DNA of 64,000 nt from an uncultured Alphaproteobacteria bacterium (GTDB taxonomy: Bacteria > Pseudomonadota > Alphaproteobacteria > Rhodobacterales > Rhodobacteraceae), in contig CAKMYZ010000002.1 in the NCBI GenBank assembly GCA_929200255.1, forward strand, positions 62,001 to 126,000, written 5' to 3'. Positions 54,975 to 63,600 of the stretch are shown one piece after another. A model generated the notes under the pieces. That model made no database searches. It was not told the origin of the DNA and was given only the letters and a program-made list of their open reading frames with translations. The position numbers and the translations under genes are program-made. How positions within the stretch are numbered: the first letter of the stretch is position 1; every line of letters starts with the position of its first letter.

Positions 54975-55709
54975 ATGTTTCCCATACGCGACCACAACCC
55001 GTCCGAGCGCACGCCTTATGTGACCCTGTCCCTGATCGCCATCAATGTGGTGGTGTTTCTTGCAGGGCTGGCCTTGCTGCAAAATGACCGGGCGCTGGGG
55101 CAGTTCTATTACGACTACGCCCTGCTGCCGATCAGGCTTTCGCAGGGCGATAATTACACTGCGTTAGTCACGTCGACATTCCTGCACGGCGGTTTTATGC
55201 ATCTGGCAGGCAACATGCTGTTCTTGTGGATTTTCGGGGATAATCTGGAAGAGGACATGGGGCATATCCCCTTTCTCATCTTCTATTTGGCTTGCGGGAT
55301 CGGTGCGGGATTGGCGCAGTTTGCAACTGACCCAATGTCAGCGGTGCCAACGGTGGGCGCATCGGGTGCAATCGCCGGGGTGATGGGTGGATATCTTTTG
55401 CTGTATCCCAAAGCGCGGGTTGATGTCTTTATCTTCTTTGTTGTGTTCTTCCGCATCTTCCCGATCCCGGCCTGGGTCATGCTGGGGCTGTGGTTTGCAC
55501 TGCAACTGTTCAACGGTTTCAGCATCGACACCACAGGTGATGGGGTCGCCTATTGGGCGCACACGGGCGGCTTTGTGATTGGGTTTGTCCTGACGCTGCC
55601 GCTTTGGCTGAAACTGGGCGGTGGGCTCTATTGGCGGCAAACACACGGGCACCCACCCCATCCAGAGGCAACCTATGGGCGCAGCAACATACCTGTGGTG
55701 CGGCGCTAG
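54975..55709 (+). CDS. Rhomboid intramembrane serine protease
   Basis: The 244-residue protein begins MFPIRDHNPSERTPYVT, common in this family, with about six transmembrane helices, catalytic Ser in GASGAIAGVMGG and His in HTGGFVIG, plus HLAGNMLFLWIFG. The dyad is complete. Substrates are unknown. An upstream ATG at 54957 adds six residues. The last four bases overlap the convergent inositol monophosphatase gene. Confidence 0.9.
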   Translation: MFPIRDHNPSERTPYVTLSLIAINVVVFLAGLALLQNDRALGQFYYDYALLPIRLSQGDNYTALVTSTFLHGGFMHLAGNMLFLWIFGDNLEEDMGHIPFLIFYLACGIGAGLAQFATDPMSAVPTVGASGAIAGVMGGYLLLYPKARVDVFIFFVVFFRIFPIPAWVMLGLWFALQLFNGFSIDTTGDGVAYWAHTGGFVIGFVLTLPLWLKLGGGLYWRQTHGHPPHPEATYGRSNIPVVRR

Positions 55710-56494
55710 GTGTTGCGAATGACCTTGGCGAAGGTTTCAAAAATCGGCTCATTGGCACAGATCAGTGCACCGCCCTCAAGAAGGTCGCCCTCAGGGTTCA
55801 GCGGCTCAATAATGCCGCCAGCCTCGCGCAGAATGACAACACCAGCCGCGATGTCCCAGGCATGCAAGTGACGTTCCCAAAAGCCATCGTAACGGCCAGC
55901 AGCGACATAGGCCAAATCAAGAGCCGCCGCACCAAAGCGGCGCACACCAGCACAAACCGGCATGATACGCGCCAGGTCCTGCAGTGTTTCCGGCAAATCA
56001 ATGCGCCCGCCAAACGGCAGACCCGTTGCAAAGATACTCTCAATCATCCGGTGGCGGCCGGAAACGCGCAGGCGGCTTTCATTCATCCAGGCACCGCTGC
56101 CCTTTTCGGCATAGAACATCTCATCCTTGACGGGGTCATAGATGACACCGGCCACGATCTGACCTTTGTGCTCTAACGCGATGGACACGGCCCAATGCGG
56201 CAGGCCGTGCAGGAAATTTGTGGTGCCATCCAGCGGATCAACGATCCAGCGGCGCGTGGGGTCTTCGCCGTCAATCTCTGTGCCTTCCTCGCCAAGAAAA
56301 CCATAGGAGGGGCGCGCGTGCATCAGCTCTTCTTTGATCAACGCCTCTGCGGCCTTGTCCGCTCGGCTGACAAAATCACCGGGGCCTTTGGTGCTGACCT
56401 GAAGGTTCTCGACCTCGCCAAAATCCTTAAGCAAACCGCGCCCGGCCTTGCGGGCGGTTTTCATCATTACATTCAGGTTTGCGCTGCCAGCCAT
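55706..56494 (-). CDS. suhB: Inositol monophosphatase family protein (SuhB-like)
   Basis: The 262-residue product has the metal-dependent phosphatase motifs GEEGTE, DPLDGTTNFLHG and AWDIAAGVVI. SuhB-type proteins hydrolyse inositol phosphates and in enterobacteria join rRNA antitermination complexes. ATG 56494 has AAGGAC upstream; an in-frame ATG at 56548 adds 18 residues outside the family start. Confidence 0.9.
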   Translation of the reverse strand: MAGSANLNVMMKTARKAGRGLLKDFGEVENLQVSTKGPGDFVSRADKAAEALIKEELMHARPSYGFLGEEGTEIDGEDPTRRWIVDPLDGTTNFLHGLPHWAVSIALEHKGQIVAGVIYDPVKDEMFYAEKGSGAWMNESRLRVSGRHRMIESIFATGLPFGGRIDLPETLQDLARIMPVCAGVRRFGAAALDLAYVAAGRYDGFWERHLHAWDIAAGVVILREAGGIIEPLNPEGDLLEGGALICANEPIFETFAKVIRNT

Positions 56495-56561
56495 TGCGAG
56501 GTGTCCTTGGTTCGGGATCAAGCGCGGCGTATAGGCCGCTAAGCCCAAGGAGGCAAGAGCC

Positions 56562-57467
56562 TCAGGCGCGTTGTAGTTTGACGGCCTCTTGCCGGGCCAG
56601 TCTGATCAGATGGGCCATGTAGGGGCGGCTGGTATCATCCTCGCGCGTGGCGGCGTACAGCCTGCGTGTGATACCCGATTTCGTCAACGGGCGGGTCACA
56701 TAGTCTGAGTTGTAGCGCACCTGACGCACCACCCAATCGGGCAACACAGCAACGCCCCGGTTTGAGGCCACAAGCAGCAAAATCACGGCCGTCAGTTCGA
56801 CCTGCCGCACCTCTGCAGGTTCTACCTTGGCCGGGGTCAGCAGCTGGGAAAACACATCCAGACGTGCCCGATCGACAGGGTAAGTAATCAGTGTCTGACC
56901 GCGAAAATCTTCAGCCTCGATCACATCTTTCTGCGCGAGCGGGTGCGCCGCAGAGGCAACAAAAACCGGGTCGTAATCAAAAAGTGGCGTAAAATCCGTC
57001 TCGGGCAGTTCTTCGGGGTCGGATGAGACAACAAGATCCACCTCTTCTTTACGCAAGGCAGGCAGCGCATCAAAGGCCAAACCGGGACGTATATCAACAT
57101 CGACGTCCGGCCATGCCTTACGGAACTGCTCCAACACCGGAAACAACCATTCAAAACAGGCGTGGCATTCAATCGCGATATGCAGGCGGCCCGATTTGCC
57201 CGCGACCAACCCCGAAAACTCCATCTCCAGGGCGGCGACCTGCGGTAGGATCGCCTCAGCCGCCGCCAACATGCGCATACCTGCTGCAGACAGCTTCAAC
57301 GGCTTGGACCGACGCACGAAGAGTTCCACCCCGGCCTGATCCTCAATCCCCTTGATCTGATGCGACAGAGCCGATTGCGTGATATTCAACTGATCCGCAG
57401 CCCGCGCCAGCCCGCCGGTGTCATGAATTGCCTTAATCGTACGCAAGTGTCGGAACTCGATATGCAT
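56562..57467 (-). CDS. metR: LysR-type regulator of methionine metabolism (MetR)
   Basis: The 301-residue product has an N-terminal helix-turn-helix (RHLRTIKAIHDTGGLARAADQLNITQSALSHQIKGIE) and a LysR effector domain with IAIECHACFEWLFPVL, characteristic of MetR, which responds to homocysteine. Divergent metF and a perfect MetR box between them support the call. ATG 57467 aligns with the MetR start; ATG 57485 would add six residues. Confidence 0.9.
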   Translation of the reverse strand: MHIEFRHLRTIKAIHDTGGLARAADQLNITQSALSHQIKGIEDQAGVELFVRRSKPLKLSAAGMRMLAAAEAILPQVAALEMEFSGLVAGKSGRLHIAIECHACFEWLFPVLEQFRKAWPDVDVDIRPGLAFDALPALRKEEVDLVVSSDPEELPETDFTPLFDYDPVFVASAAHPLAQKDVIEAEDFRGQTLITYPVDRARLDVFSQLLTPAKVEPAEVRQVELTAVILLLVASNRGVAVLPDWVVRQVRYNSDYVTRPLTKSGITRRLYAATREDDTSRPYMAHLIRLARQEAVKLQRA

Positions 57468-57502
57468 ATGATGAGAGATCCTCATTACCTTGGTGAAGTA
57501 TA

Positions 57503-57515
57503 TGAATTTGCTTCA
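57503..57515. promoter_or_regulatory. MetR binding site in the metR-metF gap
   Basis: TGAATTTGCTTCA exactly fits the MetR consensus TGAA-N5-TTCA. It lies 46 bases from the metF start and 36 from the metR start. Confidence 0.75.
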
Positions 57516-57560
57516 ACTCCATAGAGGTGGGACAAGTACAAATCAAGCAAGAGGTTTGCC

Positions 57561-58427
57561 ATGTCCGCCCCATCCGTATCCTTCGAATTCTTCCCGCCTA
57601 AGTCGCTTGAGGCGTCGTTCCGGCTTTGGGACTGCGTGAACACGCTGGCCCCGCTTGATCCATCCTTTGTGTCCGTCACCTATGGCGCGGGCGGCACAAC
57701 ACGCAAACTGACCCATGAGGCCGTGACAACGATCCATAAGACCAGCGGCCTCAATGTGGCGGCACATCTGACCTGTGTGGACGCGACGAAGGCCGAAACC
57801 CTTGCAATTGCCGAGAGCTATGCCAAGGCAGGCGTGCGCGACATTGTCGCGTTGCGAGGGGATGCCCCAAAGGACGCCCAAACATTCCGGCAACACCCGG
57901 AAGGCTTTGCAAGCTCTGTTGAGCTGATCACCGCTTTGTCGGAAACCGGGCACTTCAACATTCGCGTCGGCGCCTATCCTGAAAAGCACCCCGAGGCCGT
58001 TGACCAGGCCGCCGATATTGCATTCCTGAAACGGAAATTCGATGCCGGGGCGACCTCTGCGATCACGCAGTTCTTTTTTGAAGCCGAAACCTTTTTCCGT
58101 TTCCGTGATGCCTGTGAAAAGGCCGGTATCGACGCGCCTATCATCCCCGGTATTCTGCCGATCGAAAGCTGGGCAGGCACGCAGCGGTTTGCGGGTCAAT
58201 GTGGCACGCAAATCCCGCAGGTGATCTGCGATGCCTTTGAGAATGCAACCCGCGATGGCACCACAGAGCTGCTTGCCACTGCTGTCGCTACAGAGCTTTG
58301 TGACGATCTGCGGCAAGGCGGCGTTGACCATTTGCATTTCTATACACTCAACCGTCCCGAGCTGACGCGCGATGTTTGTCATGCACTCGGCGTCACGCCC
58401 AAAGGGCAGTTGCAAAACGTCGCCTAA
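57561..58427 (+). CDS. metF: Methylenetetrahydrofolate reductase
   Basis: MetF reduces 5,10-methylene-THF to 5-methyl-THF for methionine synthesis. The 288-residue product has SFEFFPPKSLEASF, VTYGAGGTT, HLTCVDATK, IVALRGDAPKD and ITQFFFEAETFFRF, all typical. Complete, TIM-barrel size. GAGG lies upstream of the ATG. It is divergent from metR and controlled by the site between. Confidence 0.95.
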   Translation: MSAPSVSFEFFPPKSLEASFRLWDCVNTLAPLDPSFVSVTYGAGGTTRKLTHEAVTTIHKTSGLNVAAHLTCVDATKAETLAIAESYAKAGVRDIVALRGDAPKDAQTFRQHPEGFASSVELITALSETGHFNIRVGAYPEKHPEAVDQAADIAFLKRKFDAGATSAITQFFFEAETFFRFRDACEKAGIDAPIIPGILPIESWAGTQRFAGQCGTQIPQVICDAFENATRDGTTELLATAVATELCDDLRQGGVDHLHFYTLNRPELTRDVCHALGVTPKGQLQNVA

Positions 58428-58462
58428 AGGGCCAGTTTGCGGGAAATTACCCCAGAGGCCCT

Positions 58463-58948
58463 ATGTTCATCGCAACCTCCCCCAAAGACATGCCTGATCT
58501 GGACACGACATTGTCCATGTCAGGGTTGGAATTCATGCATGCTATGCAGAGCGGCGAGCTGAGCCACCCACCAATTTCGGCTTTGCTGAACTACACGCTG
58601 GACAGTGTTGAAGACGGCAAGGTGGTCTTTCGCGGCACGCCAGAGTTCAAACACACCAATCCCGCAAGCGGTGTGCATGGCGGCTGGTATGGCGCCTTGC
58701 TGGATAGCTGCATGTCTTGCGCGGTGATGACCAAGACGCCCAAGGGATCCGCCTATACGACACTGGAATACAAAGTAAACCTGACTGGCGCGATCCCGAT
58801 CGACACTGAAATTCTGGCCATCGGGACCATCGACCACGCGGGTAGAAGCACCGGCGTCGCCCACGGTGAGATACGGGATGCCGAAACGAATAGGCTTTAC
58901 GCCACCGGATCAGCCACTTGTCTGATTATGAAGCTCCGCGGGGGCTGA
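58463..58948 (+). CDS. PaaI-family hotdog thioesterase
   Basis: The 161-residue product has the hotdog fold and the 4HBT/PaaI signature NPASGVHGGWYGALLDSCMSCAV, then YTTLEYKVNLTGAIP. It hydrolyses acyl- or aryl-CoA thioesters; the substrate is unknown. AGAGG precedes ATG 58463. It follows metF by 35 bases and its last 39 bases overlap the convergent DUF2235 gene. Confidence 0.88.
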   Translation: MFIATSPKDMPDLDTTLSMSGLEFMHAMQSGELSHPPISALLNYTLDSVEDGKVVFRGTPEFKHTNPASGVHGGWYGALLDSCMSCAVMTKTPKGSAYTTLEYKVNLTGAIPIDTEILAIGTIDHAGRSTGVAHGEIRDAETNRLYATGSATCLIMKLRGG

Positions 58949-59977
58949 CACCTCTGGCATTTGACCTGCGATCGTGTCGTGCAAACGCTCGGACCGGCAA
59001 CGCCCGATGATCCGTTTGCGGCGTGACAGGAATATCTTAGCCCAGCCGCGCCAGCTTCCCACTGATGGGGCGGTCACATCTTGCTCAAAACGGGTCTGCC
59101 ACCCATCGGGCAAAGGCACGCCGCAATCGCTCAGGCGCTCCAGCATCCAAACCAGCGGTATGTTCGCCAATGGACGCGCGACGGGGTGCTGCCAGACCTG
59201 CCCGCCGACGTCACCATGGTTGCCGCGAAACCAGACCTGCTCCATATGCCCTTTCCAACCTATAGGGCAGGCCCACATCACAGGCGCATAGGCTTCCCGG
59301 CGTTCATCAATAGCAACCGCGTGAAAGCCGTTGCGGATATGTGGCCCAAGGGCATGGTTGTGAAAGTTATGCTGCGCCTGCGCCCAGCGCCAGACAATTG
59401 GCAGGCGTAGGCCCAATGCCTTTACAGTGTCCCAGACCGCGACGACCTCAACCTGCGCATCCGCATGGCAATAGTGATCGCGAAAGGCCTGAATCGTACC
59501 ACTGCGCGCACCGATACGGTAATGTCGGTAAGCCTGCCGCACCGCGCGAACCGTCGCGCAATCGGCCTTGACCAACCCCACCATGTCGATGACCCCCGCC
59601 AATGATCGCACCGCATAGGCCCCGCGAGAATATCCCAACAGCACGATCTTATCGCCAGAGCGATAGCGCGAGGCAACAACACCGTAAGCCCGCTCAATCT
59701 GACGATTGATCCCCTTGCCCGTGATCACACCCCAGGTGCTTGACCAATCGCGCCATTGGATACCAGCCTCGTAATAGACGGTCAGGTTGGCCGTCCGGCT
59801 GACCTCGCTCAGCAATTTGAACGTCAGACCGGCGTTGGTCTCACAACCTTCCGAGAGCGACGACATAGTTCCATCAAGGATGACAGCATGGACCGCCGGA
59901 CCGCGTTTGCGCACTCCGCCCTCTTCTGTGCGGGCGCGCCGGCCAAAAAGGCCAAAGAACCAGTCACGCAGCGTCAC
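58910..59977 (-). CDS. DUF2235 alpha/beta-hydrolase-fold protein
   Basis: The 355-residue product has DUF2235 signatures: VILDGTMSS, YYEAGIQW, nucleophile elbow GYSRGAYAVRSLAG (Ser117), VVAVWDTVKALGL, and WFRGNHGDVGG (His). The family includes T6SS lipase effectors (Tle1) but also housekeeping proteins; no T6SS genes are nearby. GTG 59977 has GAAGGA upstream, giving a 14-base overlap with the coxL-like gene. It also overlaps the thioesterase gene. Confidence 0.85.
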   Translation of the reverse strand: MTLRDWFFGLFGRRARTEEGGVRKRGPAVHAVILDGTMSSLSEGCETNAGLTFKLLSEVSRTANLTVYYEAGIQWRDWSSTWGVITGKGINRQIERAYGVVASRYRSGDKIVLLGYSRGAYAVRSLAGVIDMVGLVKADCATVRAVRQAYRHYRIGARSGTIQAFRDHYCHADAQVEVVAVWDTVKALGLRLPIVWRWAQAQHNFHNHALGPHIRNGFHAVAIDERREAYAPVMWACPIGWKGHMEQVWFRGNHGDVGGQVWQHPVARPLANIPLVWMLERLSDCGVPLPDGWQTRFEQDVTAPSVGSWRGWAKIFLSRRKRIIGRCRSERLHDTIAGQMPEVSAPAELHNQTSG

Positions 59978-62264
59978 GACTATCCTTCGCCTCTTGAATT
60001 TTCTGCCAGACACGGTGCGGCGTATAGGGCATCTGCGCATCACGTACACCCAAGCCCCACAACGCATCCACAACGGCATTCGCCATTGCCGCCAGCGCGC
60101 CAACGGTGCCAGCCTCACCGCAGCCCTTCATTCCCATGGGGTTGTACAACGACGGGGTGCATTCGGTCGAAAAATTGATCATGGGCACATCATCGGCACG
60201 TGGCATCCCATAGTCCATAAAACTCGCCGTGAGTAATTGGCCATCTTCATCAAACACAACCCTCTCCGTCAAGGCCTGTCCGATACCTTGTGCGACGCCG
60301 CCATGCACCTGCCCCGCGACCAGCATAGGATTAATAAGGTTACCAAAGTCATCTACGACCGTATAGCGATCCACTTTGACAACGCCTGTCTCGGGATCAA
60401 CCTCAACCTCAGCCACATGCGCCCCATTGGGAAAGCTGCGGTTTTCAAGCGTGATACGGGCGGTGTGGCGCAGCAGGTCTTCGCGACCTGCGTCGCGGGC
60501 CATATCGGCTACGTCTAGGATTGTCGGCGTCAGGTTGGACCCGGCAATGCGGAACCGCTCATCGTCAAAGTTGATTTCAGCGGCATCGGCACCTTCCACA
60601 TCTGCCAAAAAAGCGGTGAAAGCATCCAACATCACATCAATTGTGGCCAAAGTGGCGGTATTCTGCACCGTGACCGAACGTGATCCGCCCGTTCCGCCAC
60701 CGGTCGCGATCTGATCGCTGTCGCCTTGAATGACGGTGATCTGACCGGCGGGAATGCCTGTTTGATCGGCCAGAAACTGCGCGTAAACTGTTTCGTGACC
60801 CTGGCCGTTTGATTGCGTACCCACGTAGATGGTTGCACCCGCACCCGTGAATTCCACCGTCGTGGTTTCCGACGGATCGCCCAGGATGCTCTCGACATAA
60901 TAGCAAAGCCCCTGCCCCCGCAGTTTGCCCTGTTTGGCGGACGCTGCTTTGCGCACGGCAAAGCCATCACGGTCGGCCGCGCGCGCAGCGCTTGCCAGCA
61001 CCATTGCAAAGTCGCCCACGTCATAGGTGACACCACTGACCGTAGTGTAAGGGAACTGGGCGGGCTTGATAAAGTTTTTCTGCCGCAACGCCCAGGGATC
61101 TACACCCAGCTGCCGGGCGGCCGCGTCCATGGTGCGTTCCAGCACGAAAATCGCCTCTGGGCGGCCCGCACCGCGGTAGGCGTCCACGGGTGTCGTATTT
61201 GTGTAGATACCCCGCGTGCGCATATAGGCGGTCTGCACATCATAGGTGCCCATCAGCACCTTGGCAAAAAGGTCCGTCTGAATAGCTTGGGCAAACTGCG
61301 AATTGTAGGCCCCCATATTGGCGATTGTATCCAGTCGATAGGCCATGATGCGGTGGTCTGCATCAAAGGCCAGGGTTGCGGTCGTTGTCAGGTCACGGCC
61401 CGCATTATCAGTCAGCATGGCTTCTGTCCGTTCGGACATCCAGCGCACAGGGCGGCCCAGCGCACGGGCGGCATGGGCCACGCAGAACGGTTCGGGGTAG
61501 CGCATCGCCTTCATACCAAACCCGCCACCGACGTCGGGGTTGGTGACGCGCACATCATCTGCGTCCAGCCCGAAGTGGTGAACAAGATCACTCTTGGTGC
61601 TCCAGACCCCCTGACCGCTCACCGACACATGCAACCGCCCGTCCACCACCTCGGCATAACAACCGCGCGGCTCCATAGAGTTGCAGATAATCCGGTTATC
61701 CATGACATCGACGGTGACGACATGCGCAGCTGTGTTGATCTGCACTGCGGTTGCATCTTCGTTGCCCAGCCCCCAATCAAACGCGATGTTTTCTGGCGCT
61801 TCGGAATGGATTGGATCGCCGCCGATGGCCAAATCGACATGCGTCGGCAAATCATCGATCTCCAGAGCGATAAGCTCTGCCGCATCTTTGGCCTCCGCAG
61901 GGCTGTCAGCGACAATCATCGCCACAGCCTCCCCCACATGGCGCACACGGGCCTGCGCCAGAAGTGGCCGCTGGGGGGCTGCCCCCTTTGTGCCATCGCG
62001 GTTCTTGACGGTTACTCCCTTCAGGCCCAGCTCCACCCCCGCGGCGACCAAATCGTCAGCCGTCACAATCAGATGCACGCCGGGCATCTCACGGGCGTCA
62101 TCCACATCCAGGGCTGTAATCTCGCCATGAGCCACGGTCGCGCGCAGGAAGTAAGCGAAAAGCGCACCGTCGGGTGCGATATCATCTACGTAACGGCCGT
62201 TCCCCGTCAGAAACCGCTTGTCCTCAACCCGTTTGACGGGTTGGCTCTTGCCAAATTTTTCCAT
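59964..62264 (-). CDS. Form II CoxL-like molybdenum hydroxylase large subunit
   Basis: The 766-residue product is a xanthine-dehydrogenase-family molybdopterin-binding subunit with the form II active-site motif AYRGAGR (362-368, rather than AYRCSFR of true CO dehydrogenase) and the catalytic Glu in KGCGEAG (Glu717). QSNGQGHET and GGGTGGSRS are present. CO oxidation is therefore doubtful; other substrates are likely. No coxS or coxM gene is adjacent, and the upstream neighbour is divergent, so partners must be elsewhere. It precedes the DUF2235 gene with overlap. Confidence 0.9.
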   Translation of the reverse strand: MEKFGKSQPVKRVEDKRFLTGNGRYVDDIAPDGALFAYFLRATVAHGEITALDVDDAREMPGVHLIVTADDLVAAGVELGLKGVTVKNRDGTKGAAPQRPLLAQARVRHVGEAVAMIVADSPAEAKDAAELIALEIDDLPTHVDLAIGGDPIHSEAPENIAFDWGLGNEDATAVQINTAAHVVTVDVMDNRIICNSMEPRGCYAEVVDGRLHVSVSGQGVWSTKSDLVHHFGLDADDVRVTNPDVGGGFGMKAMRYPEPFCVAHAARALGRPVRWMSERTEAMLTDNAGRDLTTTATLAFDADHRIMAYRLDTIANMGAYNSQFAQAIQTDLFAKVLMGTYDVQTAYMRTRGIYTNTTPVDAYRGAGRPEAIFVLERTMDAAARQLGVDPWALRQKNFIKPAQFPYTTVSGVTYDVGDFAMVLASAARAADRDGFAVRKAASAKQGKLRGQGLCYYVESILGDPSETTTVEFTGAGATIYVGTQSNGQGHETVYAQFLADQTGIPAGQITVIQGDSDQIATGGGTGGSRSVTVQNTATLATIDVMLDAFTAFLADVEGADAAEINFDDERFRIAGSNLTPTILDVADMARDAGREDLLRHTARITLENRSFPNGAHVAEVEVDPETGVVKVDRYTVVDDFGNLINPMLVAGQVHGGVAQGIGQALTERVVFDEDGQLLTASFMDYGMPRADDVPMINFSTECTPSLYNPMGMKGCGEAGTVGALAAMANAVVDALWGLGVRDAQMPYTPHRVWQKIQEAKDSRDAA

Positions 62265-62408
62265 TGCGTCCTCATCTGCTTGTTGATGCAGACCCTAGCG
62301 GTGGCGCGTGCCTTGTCCAGCGGGATTGCACCGGCTGTCGCGGTCAAGCGCGACATGTCGCAATCGCGCTGCCAATCTGGGAATGCATGCAACGGAGATA
62401 CATGTGTC

Positions 62409-63002
62409 ATGGACCGCGTCAAGTTCACCGCCATGAAAGATGGCGACAAAGAAGACTATGACTTTCTGACCGAACACGAGGTCGCCTATACCAAAGGCAC
62501 TGCGGCGCGCCTGTTGAAGGCCATGGTCAGCCTCGATGAAGGATTGTCGGGGTATCAGATCACCCGCCTCGGCCACTCGCTGCAATCGGCAACACGGGCA
62601 GAACGGGATGGGGCCGACATCGATTGGATCGTTGGCGCCCTGTTGCACGACATTGGCGATATCTACGCACCCCATAATCACGATGAGTATGCGGCCACCA
62701 TCCTGCGCCCTTTTGTGCGTGAACAGGTCACTTGGGTCGTCGAGAAGCACGGTGACTTCCAACTGGTTTACTACGGCGCACATGTGGGCGCCGACCCCAA
62801 CAAACGTAACGCCTACAAAGGCCATCCCTACTTCGACGACTGTGCAACTTTCTGTGAGCGTTGGGACCAATGCGCGTTTGATCCGGCCTATGATACACTT
62901 CCGTTGTCCCACTTCGCCGCCCGTGTAGAAGAGGTGTTTGCCCGGACGCCTTACGATCCCGAGGTGATCCGCGCAGGCGAACGGGCACCACTGAAGGGTT
63001 AG
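62409..63002 (+). CDS. HD-domain protein, PhnZ-like
   Basis: The 197-residue product has HD residues His56, His80-Asp81 (LLHDIGD), His89/His91 and His114. The arrangement recalls HD-type diiron oxygenases such as PhnZ, but the YGE lid residues are not seen at the expected place (YQITRLGH), so oxygenase or phosphohydrolase remain open. GGAG precedes the ATG by ten bases. Divergent from the coxL-like gene. A much longer frame reaching back to 60813 is antisense and rejected. Confidence 0.75.
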   Translation: MDRVKFTAMKDGDKEDYDFLTEHEVAYTKGTAARLLKAMVSLDEGLSGYQITRLGHSLQSATRAERDGADIDWIVGALLHDIGDIYAPHNHDEYAATILRPFVREQVTWVVEKHGDFQLVYYGAHVGADPNKRNAYKGHPYFDDCATFCERWDQCAFDPAYDTLPLSHFAARVEEVFARTPYDPEVIRAGERAPLKG

Positions 63003-63151
63003 AGAAAATTTACTTTATACCTTTCAATACCTTAGGGTATCTATTCAGTTTTTTTCACGCGCACCACGAATAATTCCAAGGGCCCCTGCGTAATCCTCAT
63101 AACTGGCGGATGATCCGGCAGCATGATGAATACCAACCTTGGAGACTCCAG

Positions 63152-63529
63152 ATGAAATTCTCAGCAATCGCACTTTCCCTTGTCGTTGGCCTATCTGCCG
63201 GTGGCGCATATGCCGGTGGTCACGCCACGGCACCTGTGGCCCAGTCAAACGGTATCCTTGTCGATGATCAGGGTATGAGCCTTTACACTTTCGATCCCGA
63301 CACCGCGACATCATCTGCCTGCAATGGCGGCTGCGCCGTCAACTGGCCACCGCTGACCGCACCAGCAGATGCCGATGAGACCGGTCAATTCACGACAATC
63401 ACCCGCAACGACGGCACCAAGCAATGGGCCTACGCAGGTCAGCCCCTTTACCTGTGGGTGAATGATCGCCAACCCGGCGACACCACAGGTGACGGCGTTG
63501 GTGGGAACTGGCACCTTGCCCGCCCCTAA
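63152..63529 (+). CDS. Secreted COG4315-type small protein
   Basis: The 125-residue product has a signal peptide ending AYAGG and the COG4315 repeat with YTFDPDTATSSACNGGCAVNWPPL and GQPLYLWVNDRQPGD, two Cys likely forming a disulfide. Function is unknown; such proteins are periplasmic or surface. GGAG lies upstream of ATG 63152. A hairpin follows. Confidence 0.83.
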   Translation: MKFSAIALSLVVGLSAGGAYAGGHATAPVAQSNGILVDDQGMSLYTFDPDTATSSACNGGCAVNWPPLTAPADADETGQFTTITRNDGTKQWAYAGQPLYLWVNDRQPGDTTGDGVGGNWHLARP

Positions 63530-63559
63530 TCTTGTTCCCCGCATGTTTTTATGAGTACC

Positions 63560-63586
63560 GGCCCGCCCATCGTCCCAGGGCGGGCC
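63560..63586. terminator. Hairpin between convergent genes
   Basis: GGCCCGCCC pairs perfectly with GGGCGGGCC around a nine-base loop, between the COG4315 gene and the gene on the opposite strand. T runs are weak on both sides; it may end both transcripts. Confidence 0.55.
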
Positions 63587-63600
63587 ATTACTACTGTGCC

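Noticed and set aside
58910..59977. T6SS lipase effector (Tle1) assignment for the DUF2235 protein
   Set aside because: No VgrG, PAAR, immunity or other T6SS gene is nearby; only the domain family is supported.
59964..62264. Carbon monoxide dehydrogenase large subunit
   Set aside because: The active-site loop is AYRGAGR (form II) rather than AYRCSFR, and the other subunits are absent, so CO oxidation is not claimed.
60813..63002. A 729-codon plus-strand open frame spanning the HD gene and most of the coxL-like gene
   Set aside because: Everything upstream of 62409 is antisense to the clear molybdenum hydroxylase gene; only the last 197 codons look like a protein family and have a ribosome site.
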